Assembly: GCF_042466685.1 (NCBI RefSeq)
Contig: NZ_CP170448.1
Location: forward strand, 558,001-622,000
DNA length: 64,000 bases
Source of the DNA: Vreelandella sp042466685
GTDB lineage: Bacteria; Pseudomonadota; Gammaproteobacteria; Pseudomonadales; Halomonadaceae
Reading direction: 5' to 3'
Every line of letters begins with the position of its first letter. Positions within the stretch are counted from its first letter, which is position 1. Below, piece after piece: positions 18,989 to 26,441 of the stretch. The position numbers and the translations under genes are program-made. The notes beneath the pieces were generated by a model that was not told the origin of the DNA, did no database searches, and saw only the letters and a list, made by a program, of their open reading frames with translations.

Positions 18989-19548
18989 GAGCTTTCCTTG
19001 ATGTTGGCTGTGCCAAGGTTGCGGCGACCTTTATCTATTGTCAATTGCCAAAGGCTTGCGTTTATCGCGGCGCTTGACTAACATCGAACTACTGGCCTGA
19101 TCTGACCTGGTTAGTTAGTATGCCCGCAAGCACGTCGCTGTTGAGATGAAGAGTTAAGATTGAGCAAAAGTGTAGCTAAATTGCTTCGGTAATAAATTGC
19201 TTAGCTAAATAGTCTTGCATGCGTCGTTCAAGTACGGCATCTTGGTCGCCCCAGACGTTATTCACTGTTTATCCCGTTAGCGTCAGCCAGAATTCCAAGT
19301 CGTCAGATAGCCCATTGGTTCAGCCACTCTCCTGTGGGAACCAGATTAAACAAGTGTTAGCACCCTCGAGTTGAGTCTTAATAACAACAGGCAGCAGCGT
19401 TGTTAGTTAGGTTCAACGCCGTTCCTTTCATCTTCGAGCGCGTGTCTTTACCGGGGTCTGAACGCATCACACGGCGTCACTTTCACGCCTCCTGTCTTAC
19501 TCCCGGCGCCTGGCGCCCAGCTTCCATGAGCAACTTTCTAACACACCG
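18989..19548. other. 560-base gap between divergent ppx and rho
   Basis: The ppx-rho interval holds no full gene. The thioredoxin gene trxA that separates ppx and rho in Pseudomonas and precedes rho in E. coli is absent. What can be seen is a short minus-strand open frame (19176-19265), broken minus-strand protein-like fragments upstream of it (about 19290-19420), and a plus-strand leader-like frame that runs into the rho start (19442-19552). The long untranslated leader is consistent with rho autoregulation. Confidence 0.6.
19176..19265 (-). pseudogene. Possible gene remnant or tiny ORF (29 codons)
   Basis: A GTG-started frame of 29 aa (begins MNNVWGDQDAVLERR, ends KQFITEAI) with believable amino-acid composition but only a weak GGGAT upstream. 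Just upstream on the same strand, two further short frames look protein-like but are separated by stop codons (one contains CLIWFPQESG then stop). Together they could be the decayed 3' part of a lost gene. I do not recognise the family. Confidence 0.25.
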
Positions 19549-19552
19549 ATGA
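19442..19552 (+). CDS. Possible rho leader peptide
   Basis: A GTG-started 36-aa frame (MSLPGSERITRR..., ending SMSNFLTHR) whose stop TGA overlaps the rho start codon as ATGA. An internal ATG at 19526 gives an 8-residue version with the same stop. rho has no recognisable Shine-Dalgarno of its own, so coupled translation from this frame is plausible. E. coli rho is also preceded by a short leader frame (rhoL), but I see no clear sequence similarity. Confidence 0.35.
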   Translation: MSLPGSERITRRHFHASCLTPGAWRPASMSNFLTHR

Positions 19553-20808
19553 ATCTCACTGAACTCAAGCAAAAAACCGTTCCCGAGCTCCTCGATATCG
19601 CCCGTGAAATGGGTATTGATAACTTGGCCCGTTCGCGCAAGCAGGACATCATTTTCGCCATCCTCAAGAAACACGCCAAGAGTGGTGAGGATATCTATGG
19701 CGATGGTGTGCTGGAAATTCTTCAGGATGGCTTCGGCTTCCTGCGTAGCGCTGACAGCTCCTATCTCGCCGGTCCCGACGATATTTATATATCGCCTTCG
19801 CAGATCCGCCGTTTCAATCTGCGTAAGGGTGACTCCATTTCCGGCAAAATCCGTCCGCCGAAGGAGGGTGAGCGCTATTTCGCCCTGCTGAAGGTCAGTC
19901 AAATCAACTTTGACCGTCCGGAAAATGCCAAGCATAAGATCCTGTTTGAGAACTTAACGCCGCTGTTCCCAAACGATCGCATGCGTATGGAGATCGGTAA
20001 CGGCTCTACGGAAGACCTTACCGCGCGGATCATCGATCTAACCGCGCCGATTGGTAAAGGCCAACGTGGTTTGCTGGTGTCGCCGCCGAAGGCGGGTAAA
20101 ACGCTGATGTTGCAAAACATCGCGACCTCCATCACGCGCAACAATCCAGAGTGTCATTTGATCGTACTGCTGATCGATGAGCGCCCTGAGGAAGTGACCG
20201 AAATGTCGCGCACTGTGCGCGGCGAAGTAGTCGCCTCGACCTTCGATGAGCCGCCTGCGCGTCACGTGCAAGTGGCGGAAATGGTCATCGAAAAAGCCAA
20301 GCGCTTGGTTGAGCACAAGAAAGACGTGGTCATTCTGCTCGACTCGATTACTCGCTTAGCGCGTGCTTACAACACCGTGGTACCGAGCTCCGGCAAAGTG
20401 CTCACCGGTGGTGTCGATGCCCACGCCCTGGAAAAGCCGAAGCGCTTCTTTGGTGCGGCGCGTAACATCGAAGAGGGCGGAAGCCTGACGATTATCGCCA
20501 CGGCGCTGGTGGATACTGGCTCCAAGATGGACGAAGTCATCTTCGAAGAGTTCAAGGGTACCGGCAACATGGAAGCCCATCTGGACCGCAAACTGGCAGA
20601 GCGTCGCGTATTCCCGGCGATCAATATCCGCCGCAGTGGCACCCGTCGTGAAGACCTGCTGGCCTCTGAGGATGAAATGCAGCGCATGTGGATTCTGCGT
20701 AAGCTGCTTAATCCGATGGAAGATACCGCCGCTACGGAATTCCTGATTGACCGTCTGAAAGATACCAAGACCAATCTAGAGTTCTTTGAAGCGATGAAGC
20801 GCCGCTAA
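19549..20808 (+). CDS. rho: Transcription termination factor Rho
   Basis: Hexameric RNA helicase that ends transcription of untranslated RNA. The N-terminal Rho domain (MNLTELKQKTVPELLDIA...) is followed by the OB/cold-shock RNA-binding fold with DGFGFLRS, then the ATPase domain with Walker A PPKAGKT and the Q-loop segment LTGGVDAHAL. 419 aa matches the E. coli length. The start ATG lies inside the stop of a short upstream frame. The 560-base leader is compatible with self-regulation. Confidence 0.97.
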   Translation: MNLTELKQKTVPELLDIAREMGIDNLARSRKQDIIFAILKKHAKSGEDIYGDGVLEILQDGFGFLRSADSSYLAGPDDIYISPSQIRRFNLRKGDSISGKIRPPKEGERYFALLKVSQINFDRPENAKHKILFENLTPLFPNDRMRMEIGNGSTEDLTARIIDLTAPIGKGQRGLLVSPPKAGKTLMLQNIATSITRNNPECHLIVLLIDERPEEVTEMSRTVRGEVVASTFDEPPARHVQVAEMVIEKAKRLVEHKKDVVILLDSITRLARAYNTVVPSSGKVLTGGVDAHALEKPKRFFGAARNIEEGGSLTIIATALVDTGSKMDEVIFEEFKGTGNMEAHLDRKLAERRVFPAINIRRSGTRREDLLASEDEMQRMWILRKLLNPMEDTAATEFLIDRLKDTKTNLEFFEAMKRR

Positions 20809-20910
20809 GTGAGAGCGCAAGTGCGACGCTAGCGTGTAGTTATGAACCGCCGCTATGATCAACGCCGCTAATGCCATCTAGCGGCGCATTCGCCAGCCAG
20901 GGAGCGTGCC

Positions 20911-22401
20911 TTGAAGTATAAAGACCTGCGTGAGTTCATCGCGGCGCTTGAAGCCCAGGGTGAACTCAAACGTATCCACGTCGAAGTCGATCCTTACCTG
21001 GAAATTACCGAAATTTGTGACCGCACGCTGCGTGCCGGTGGTCCGGCGTTGCTGTTTGAAAACGTTAAAGGCCACGACATGCCGCTGTTGGGCAATCTGT
21101 TTGGTACTCCCAAACGGGTAGCGCTGGGAATGGGGCAGGAGTCGGTAGAAGCGCTCAGAGAAGTGGGCAAGCTGTTGGCGTTTCTAAAGGAGCCTGATCC
21201 GCCCAAAGGCTTGAAAGACGCCTGGGATAAGCTGCCGATCTTCAAGCAAGTGCTCAGCATGGGACCCAAAAACGTCAAGCATGCGCCGGTGCAAGAGGTG
21301 GTGTATGAAGATGACGAGGTCGACCTTGGCCTGCTGCCCATTCAGCACTGCTGGCCCGGCGATGCAGCGCCGCTGGTTACCTGGCCACTGGTGATTACCA
21401 AAGGGCCACACAAGAAGCGCCAGAATCTAGGTATTTACCGTCAGCAGAAGATTGGCAAAAACCGGCTAATCATGCGTTGGCTCTCCCACCGCGGCGGCGC
21501 GCTGGATTTTCTGGAGTTTCAAAAGGCCCACCCCGGCGAGCCCTTTCCAGTGGCTGTGGCGCTTGGCGCCGACCCAGCGACGATTCTGGGCGCTGTGACC
21601 CCAGTGCCGGATTCACTGTCCGAGTATGCTTTTGCGGGCCTGCTGCGCGGTTCGCGCACCGAGTTGGTCAAGTGCGGCCACGCCGATCTGGATGTACCCG
21701 CATCCAGCGAGATTATCCTCGAAGGCTTTATCTACCCGGATGATATGGCGGCGGAAGGCCCCTTTGGTGACCACACCGGTTACTACAATGAGGTCGACCA
21801 CTTCCCGGTGTTTACCATCACGCGGATGACCATGCGCCGTGATGCTATCTACCACTCGACCTATACGGGGCGTCCGCCGGATGAGCCGGCGATTCTGGGC
21901 GTGGCGCTCAACGAAGTCTTCGTGCCCATTCTGTGTAAGCAGTTTCCCGAAATTGTCGACTTCTACCTGCCGCCGGAAGGCTGTTCATACCGCATGGCGG
22001 TGGTCACCATGAAGAAGCAGTACCCCGGCCACGCCAAACGCGTGATGATGGGGGTGTGGAGCTTTCTGCGTCAGTTTATGTACACCAAATTTGTGATTGT
22101 GCTGGATGACGACGTGGACGCACGCAATTGGGAAGACGTGATCTGGGCGATTACCACCCGGATGGACCCCGCACGCGACACCGTGATGGTCGAAAATACC
22201 CCGATTGATTATCTCGATTTCGCCTCGCCAGTCTCAGGCCTGGGCTCGAAAATGGGGCTTGATGCCACCAATAAGTGGCCAGGCGAAACGGATCGTGAAT
22301 GGGGCACCCCGATTGTGATGGACGATGCCATTAAAGCGCGCGTGGATGAACGTTGGGAAGCACTGGGGATTGGCCTTGAGCTACCGCCCTCTCGCCTTTG
22401 A
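20911..22401 (+). CDS. ubiD: 4-hydroxy-3-polyprenylbenzoate decarboxylase
   Basis: Prenylated-FMN-dependent decarboxylase of ubiquinone synthesis; needs the UbiX product prFMN and metal. The start MKYKDLREFIAALEAQGELKRI matches the family N-terminus, and the start codon is TTG 20911 with GGAG 6 nt upstream. Conserved features include the IYRQQ stretch, EGPFGDHTGYYN and VDDDVDARNWEDVIWA-type C-terminal motifs. 496 aa is typical. It is followed by the flavin reductase gene fre, a common pairing in gammaproteobacteria. Confidence 0.95.
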   Translation: MKYKDLREFIAALEAQGELKRIHVEVDPYLEITEICDRTLRAGGPALLFENVKGHDMPLLGNLFGTPKRVALGMGQESVEALREVGKLLAFLKEPDPPKGLKDAWDKLPIFKQVLSMGPKNVKHAPVQEVVYEDDEVDLGLLPIQHCWPGDAAPLVTWPLVITKGPHKKRQNLGIYRQQKIGKNRLIMRWLSHRGGALDFLEFQKAHPGEPFPVAVALGADPATILGAVTPVPDSLSEYAFAGLLRGSRTELVKCGHADLDVPASSEIILEGFIYPDDMAAEGPFGDHTGYYNEVDHFPVFTITRMTMRRDAIYHSTYTGRPPDEPAILGVALNEVFVPILCKQFPEIVDFYLPPEGCSYRMAVVTMKKQYPGHAKRVMMGVWSFLRQFMYTKFVIVLDDDVDARNWEDVIWAITTRMDPARDTVMVENTPIDYLDFASPVSGLGSKMGLDATNKWPGETDREWGTPIVMDDAIKARVDERWEALGIGLELPPSRL

Positions 22402-22465
22402 TGCAGTTAATTCAGTAGTGGATCATGCAGCGTATCGCTGACCGAATTTGTTAAAAGAGGCTTTC

Positions 22466-23206
22466 ATGAGTGCAAGGACGTTGACGTGCCAGGTCACCGA
22501 GGTTGAGAACTTAAGCCCCGATGTGTTTGGTGTGACGCTCGCCGGGCGCGCCGAAGCCATGCAGCATGCGCCGGGGCAATATTTAGAGCTTAAACTGGAC
22601 GATGCCACCTGGGTGCCGTTTTCGATCGCCAGTGCCGATCGCAGCGATGGTGTTATCGAGCTGCATATTCAGCATTGGCCGGAGCGGGATAACTCAGCGC
22701 GGCTGCGTGAACTGCTGCAGGTAGCCAACCAGCTTACGCTGCGTTTGCCCGGCGGTGAGTGTGTGCTGGATCGCGACAGCGAAAGGCCGCTGTTGCTGAT
22801 TGCAGCGGGAACCGGTTTTTCCCAGATGAAAGCCATTGTCGAAGCGGTACTGCATGAACAGCCCGAACGAAAAGTGTCGCTGTGGTGGGCCGCCCGTGAA
22901 CACCGCGACCTCTATTTGGAGCAGTTGGCCAGCCAGTGGGCGCAAACCCACGGCAATGTCTACTTTCATGCGGTAACCGAATCGCCTTTGGAAGAGCCGT
23001 TAGCAGCAGGTGAGCGGATCACCCATCACCTTGGGCGTATTGACCAGGTGTTGAAAACGGCTGATATCACGCCGGACACCCACGACGTCTATATCTCAGG
23101 CTCGCCCAACATGGTCTACGCCTGCCTGGATGTGCTCGACATGAAAGGCATGAAGCTTGAACGGGTGTTTTCGGATGTATTTGCCTACGCACCGCGTTCT
23201 ACTTAA
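22466..23206 (+). CDS. fre: NAD(P)H-flavin reductase
   Basis: Reduces free flavins with NAD(P)H and can supply reduced flavin to other enzymes, probably including prFMN-linked steps nearby. A ferredoxin-reductase-like FAD domain (PFSIASADRSDGVIELHIQ) is followed by the NAD domain with LLLIAAGTGFSQMKAIV and a C-terminal YISGSPNMVYACLD segment. ATG 22466 is preceded by AAAGAGG at 5 nt, giving 246 aa. No iron-sulfur domain is fused, which fits Fre rather than a CDP-6-deoxy-type reductase. Confidence 0.88.
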   Translation: MSARTLTCQVTEVENLSPDVFGVTLAGRAEAMQHAPGQYLELKLDDATWVPFSIASADRSDGVIELHIQHWPERDNSARLRELLQVANQLTLRLPGGECVLDRDSERPLLLIAAGTGFSQMKAIVEAVLHEQPERKVSLWWAAREHRDLYLEQLASQWAQTHGNVYFHAVTESPLEEPLAAGERITHHLGRIDQVLKTADITPDTHDVYISGSPNMVYACLDVLDMKGMKLERVFSDVFAYAPRST

Positions 23207-23264
23207 TATGACCGCAGCGTTGTAACGCTCCCCTGATATAGCGTTGATAAAAAAGGAGGCTAAC

Positions 23265-23393
23265 ATGGCCCATCACGACGAAAACTTTAAAGACGATTCT
23301 GGTTTCCTGGCCATCTTTCTAGGCGTGGTTGTGCTGGTAAGTATGAGCGCGCTGCCCGCGACCATTGGTTGGGTACAAGCTTTTAGTGGTTGA
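23265..23393 (+). CDS. Small single-pass membrane protein (42 aa), unknown function
   Basis: A 42-aa frame with a near-perfect Shine-Dalgarno (AAAGGAGG ending 5 nt before ATG). A charged N-terminus (MAHHDENFKDD, residues 1-11) is followed by a hydrophobic helix of about 20 residues (FLAIFLGVVVLVSMSALPA, residues 14-32) and a short tail. It lies 58 nt after fre. I do not recognise it; the strong ribosome site and the membrane-like composition make it a credible small protein. Confidence 0.6.
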   Translation: MAHHDENFKDDSGFLAIFLGVVVLVSMSALPATIGWVQAFSG

Positions 23394-23515
23394 GTGTTGC
23401 CATTTGCAGCGCTTGCAGGCAGGATAAAACCTCAATGCCATGACGGCAGCCCTACCAGACGATTTACTTGGGCTAGCTATTCAGTGGAACTAACAGAATC
23501 TAACGGAATATGGGC

Positions 23516-23626
23516 ATGCAGCGACTAACCAACCCACATACAGTGAACTCGCAGCCAGAATTGGCTGGCGGCTTCGCGTTTTATGGGTATTGGTTTAGCC
23601 ACGGTGTGCCGCTGGCCGACGCCTAA
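23516..23626 (+). CDS. Aromatic-rich leader peptide 1 (36 aa) upstream of DAHP synthase
   Basis: A 36-aa frame starting at ATG 23516 (CGGA 8 nt upstream). Residues 20-27 read FAFYGYWF, six aromatic residues of eight covering Phe, Tyr and Trp. Its end overlaps an 8-bp stem and a strong GC-rich hairpin follows at 23671-23704. This is the classic layout of an amino-acid attenuator leader. Its product is unlikely to have another role. Confidence 0.65.
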   Translation: MQRLTNPHTVNSQPELAGGFAFYGYWFSHGVPLADA

Positions 23627-23714
23627 CGTCGCGCCAACAGGCACACCACCCGGTTGCCTGCCGCAAGCACAGAAGCCCCGGTCGGTAACCCCGCCGGGGC
23701 TTCTGGCGTTTTGG
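23603..23714 (+). terminator. Predicted attenuator/terminator of the DAHP synthase leader
   Basis: Stem 1: GGTGTGCC (23603-23610) pairs with GGCACACC (23640-23647), overlapping the last codons of leader 1. Terminator stem: 11 perfect bp, 23671-23681 with 23694-23704, 12-nt loop, followed by GGCGTTTTGGGG, a short T-run. A competing 7-bp pairing (one G-U) exists between 23652-23658 and 23684-23690 in the terminator loop. Which structure forms would depend on where the ribosome stalls in the leader. Confidence 0.55.
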
Positions 23715-23788
23715 GGCTAACTATTTTCAGACATGGCTATTGTTGGATTTAAAGAGTTTTCATTACTATTTCATCAAGGAGCAGCATC

Positions 23789-23950
23789 ATGATCTATCGC
23801 GCACTGACTAACGCTTACGCTACCGGCTTTATGGGTTACGGCTATAGCTGGCGATTTAGCGACGCGCGGTCGGTACTAGCTGCCACCTCCGACCGTGTTC
23901 AATTGGGTGGTCACACAGCCATACGATGTCACACGATTGCGGAGAATTAA
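23789..23950 (+). CDS. Aromatic-rich leader ORF 2 (53 aa) coupled to DAHP synthase
   Basis: Starts at ATG 23789 with AAGGAG 7 nt upstream. Residues 1-23 hold seven aromatics (Tyr3, Tyr10, Phe14, Tyr17, Tyr19, Trp21, Phe23). The rest is unremarkable and the TAA stop lies 2 nt before the DAHP synthase ATG, so the synthase ribosome site is inside this frame. A stem CGGTCGG/CCGACCG lies within it. It may act as a second translational sensor or as a coupling frame. Confidence 0.55.
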   Translation: MIYRALTNAYATGFMGYGYSWRFSDARSVLAATSDRVQLGGHTAIRCHTIAEN

Positions 23951-23952
23951 TC

Positions 23953-25050
23953 ATGAATGCGCCTGTCAGCCCTGCTATTAACAAAACCATTGTATCCACT
24001 GCCCATGCGACTGCTCGACTAACACCGTCAGCGCCCGAGTCCACTGCACACCGATTGCCAACCCCTGCCGAGCTGCGCCAACGTATCGCGTTAAGCGACC
24101 CGCTAACGGAACAAATTGCCCGTCAGCGCCATGCCGTACAGCAAATTTTGAGTGGTCACGATAATCGTTTACTGGTTGTGGTGGGTCCGTGCTCCGTTCA
24201 TGACCCGGACTCAGCGCTTGAGTACGCCGACCGCTTGGCCGCGTTAAGTGAAGAGGTCAGCGAGCACATTTTGCCGGTGATGCGCGTTTACGTGGAGAAA
24301 CCGCGTACCACCGTGGGCTGGAAAGGGCTGGCCTACGACCCTGGCTTGGATGGCAGCGGCGATATGCCCCGCGGTTTGGCGCTCTCTCGTGAACTAATGC
24401 ATGCGGTCGCCGCCCGCGGCCTGCCGGTGGCCACCGAGCTTTTGCAGCCGATGCTGGCGCCTTACTTGGATGATTTGCTGAGCTGGGTAGCGATTGGCGC
24501 ACGCACCACCGAATCGCAGTTGCACCGTGAACTGGCCAGTGATTTGCTAGCAGCGGTGGGCTTCAAAAATGCCACCAGCGGCGATGTGCAAGTGGCGATT
24601 GATGCCATGAGTGCGGCGGCCCATCCGCAACAGCGTTTTGCAGTGGATGCTCACGGTCATCCGGTCGTTCAGCAAACCGTGGGTAACCCGCACACCCACG
24701 TGGTGCTACGTGGCGGTCACGGCGAGCCTAACTATCAGGCCCAACACGTACGTGCGGCGACCACCGCACTGCGTAATGCCGGGCAAAACCCACGGCTAAT
24801 GGTGGATTGCAGCCATGCCAATGCGCGTAAAGATCACCGCCGTCAGAGTGAAGTAATGCTGGATGTATTGGCGCAGCGTCAGGCGGGCGAAGCCAACCTG
24901 GTAGCGCTGATGCTGGAGAGCCACCTGTTCGAAGGCAAGCAGCCGCTCAAGCCGAATGCCCTGCGTTACGGCGTCTCGGTCACCGATGCCTGCGTCGGTT
25001 GGGAAACCACCGAACATCTGCTCAAAACAGCGGCAGAGCGCTTGGCTTAA
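23953..25050 (+). CDS. 3-deoxy-7-phosphoheptulonate synthase (AroF/AroG type)
   Basis: Class I DAHP synthase: condenses phosphoenolpyruvate and erythrose 4-phosphate, the entry step of aromatic amino-acid synthesis. Conserved segments in order: VVGPCSVHDP, VYVEKPRTTVGWKG, IGARTTESQ, VGFKNATSGD, VVLRGGHGEPNY, VDCSHANARKDH and MLESHLFEG, which supply PEP and metal ligands. I chose ATG 23953 (GGAG 8 nt upstream), giving 365 aa; an in-frame ATG at 23926 adds nine residues without family support. Whether it is the Tyr-, Phe- or Trp-sensitive isozyme cannot be told by eye. Confidence 0.93.
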   Translation: MNAPVSPAINKTIVSTAHATARLTPSAPESTAHRLPTPAELRQRIALSDPLTEQIARQRHAVQQILSGHDNRLLVVVGPCSVHDPDSALEYADRLAALSEEVSEHILPVMRVYVEKPRTTVGWKGLAYDPGLDGSGDMPRGLALSRELMHAVAARGLPVATELLQPMLAPYLDDLLSWVAIGARTTESQLHRELASDLLAAVGFKNATSGDVQVAIDAMSAAAHPQQRFAVDAHGHPVVQQTVGNPHTHVVLRGGHGEPNYQAQHVRAATTALRNAGQNPRLMVDCSHANARKDHRRQSEVMLDVLAQRQAGEANLVALMLESHLFEGKQPLKPNALRYGVSVTDACVGWETTEHLLKTAAERLA

Positions 25051-25129
25051 GTGACTTACTAACGCTATTACTTGTTTGCCCTGGTCAGCCCCGTATCATA
25101 GGGCATTTGCAGCGATAATGAGGCTGGCC

Positions 25130-25642
25130 ATGGTATTTACCTTAGAACATCACGATCCCGAGACCTACCGCCGCAAGGCCCGCATGATTAGCTTTGCCAT
25201 GGCGGGGCAACTGATTATTTTTGGCCTCCTGTTCTCAATGCTTCTTACCTCCACCTTTGGCAGCAGCCTATGGCTCAATGCCTTAGGCGTGCTGCTTGGG
25301 CTATTGGCCACCAGTGCGCTATTTGCCGTGCTGCGCGAGCGCCCATGGATGACGGAGGTGCGCTACGTCTGGCAACTCAAACATCATTTGTCGCAAGTCA
25401 GTGGCTATCTTTCACAACTGCGTAAAGCGGTGGAAGAGAACAACCGCACGGCGCTGGATCTGCTTACTTTTTATCATCAGGGCATGGCGCAGTTGGCGGA
25501 GCTTAATGGGCGCACCACCGATGACGACGCCGAACGGTTAGCGGAAAAAATGCAGGTTAAAATCAAACGCGAAGAGCTAGGGTTGCCCCCGCAGGTGGAA
25601 AGTATCGATACGCACGATCTGCAGGCGTTCAAACGCGGGTAA
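25130..25642 (+). CDS. DUF3087-like membrane protein
   Basis: A 170-aa protein of unknown function. Two hydrophobic helices are clear (about residues 18-40 and 48-68), followed by a polar C-terminal region with a helical stretch (WQLKHHLSQVSGYLSQLRKAVEEN) and an acidic end. I recall this pattern as DUF3087, found in marine gammaproteobacteria. ATG 25130 has GAGG 6 nt upstream; an upstream in-frame TTG would add 18 residues. No functional link is visible. Confidence 0.7.
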   Translation: MVFTLEHHDPETYRRKARMISFAMAGQLIIFGLLFSMLLTSTFGSSLWLNALGVLLGLLATSALFAVLRERPWMTEVRYVWQLKHHLSQVSGYLSQLRKAVEENNRTALDLLTFYHQGMAQLAELNGRTTDDDAERLAEKMQVKIKREELGLPPQVESIDTHDLQAFKRG

Positions 25643-25687
25643 GGCGTTCAGCAATCAATAGAGTGAGTTATACAGGGAGCATGACCT

Positions 25688-26419
25688 ATGAATACGTTAA
25701 AAGCATGGGGTGGGGCCATCGCCGCTGTCGGTGTGATGGTGGTACTCGGAGGGTGTGCAGCCACCCCCTCAGCAGAAACGACAGCCGCTAACCAAGCAAC
25801 GCTGGATAACCGGGCGCCCTTTCTGCCTTCGGCGCTTTTTCCTGGTTCTGCGCAGCGTTTTGAGGCGTGGCACTGCGAGCCTGCACAGCAGCACTTAGTC
25901 ACTGCCACCAATGCCAACGATTTGCGCCTATGGTCGCTGCACGGCGCATGGCGGCTGCCCCAAGCCGTCGTAGCTAGCGGCGCACGCTACCAAGATGGTG
26001 AGATTAGCTTCTGGAACCGGGGGGACAAGGCGTTAGTGGAAACGCCAAGAGGGCAACTGCAGTGCTCGTTGGCCGAGCAGCGTGATGCCTTAATCCGTGC
26101 GGAGAAGCCCGGTGTGATGCTCTTTGGTCAGGGTAACGAGCCGGGTTGGACGGTGGCGCTCGCTAATGACACGCCCACGCTGACGCTGGAGACGAACTAC
26201 GGGGAAGAGCGCCTTCAACTACCTTATATGGTGAGTGTGATGGACAATGAAGCGGGTCGAGTTGTGATTGAGAACGCTGATGTGGAGCCCTTTTTTCGTG
26301 TGCGTATCGACGCTGGGGCCTGTTTCGATAACATGAGCGGCAAGCCTTTCCCCGCCCGCGTTACGCTGACCTATGGCGGGGAGCAATATAGTGGCTGTGG
26401 CCAGGGTATTGCCCCCTAG
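25688..26419 (+). CDS. Lipoprotein with MliC-like and COG3650-like domains
   Basis: A 243-aa lipoprotein: the signal peptide ends in lipobox LGGC (Cys23). An MliC-like domain (about residues 55-130) has the Trp/Cys pattern of membrane-bound c-type lysozyme inhibitors, including SGARYQDGEISFWNRGDKALVE and QLQCSL. It is followed by a COG3650-type domain (about 135-240) with GQGNEPGWTVAL. MliC-type proteins shield peptidoglycan from lysozyme at the outer membrane; the role of the second domain is unknown. Two Cys pairs suggest periplasmic disulfides. Confidence 0.75.
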   Translation: MNTLKAWGGAIAAVGVMVVLGGCAATPSAETTAANQATLDNRAPFLPSALFPGSAQRFEAWHCEPAQQHLVTATNANDLRLWSLHGAWRLPQAVVASGARYQDGEISFWNRGDKALVETPRGQLQCSLAEQRDALIRAEKPGVMLFGQGNEPGWTVALANDTPTLTLETNYGEERLQLPYMVSVMDNEAGRVVIENADVEPFFRVRIDAGACFDNMSGKPFPARVTLTYGGEQYSGCGQGIAP

Positions 26420-26441
26420 CCGAATCTAATACAGAGCTAGC

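Noticed and set aside
23671..23704. Simple terminator for fre alone
   Set aside because: The hairpin directly follows an aromatic-rich leader frame and precedes the DAHP synthase, which fits an attenuator better. A plain terminator cannot be fully excluded.
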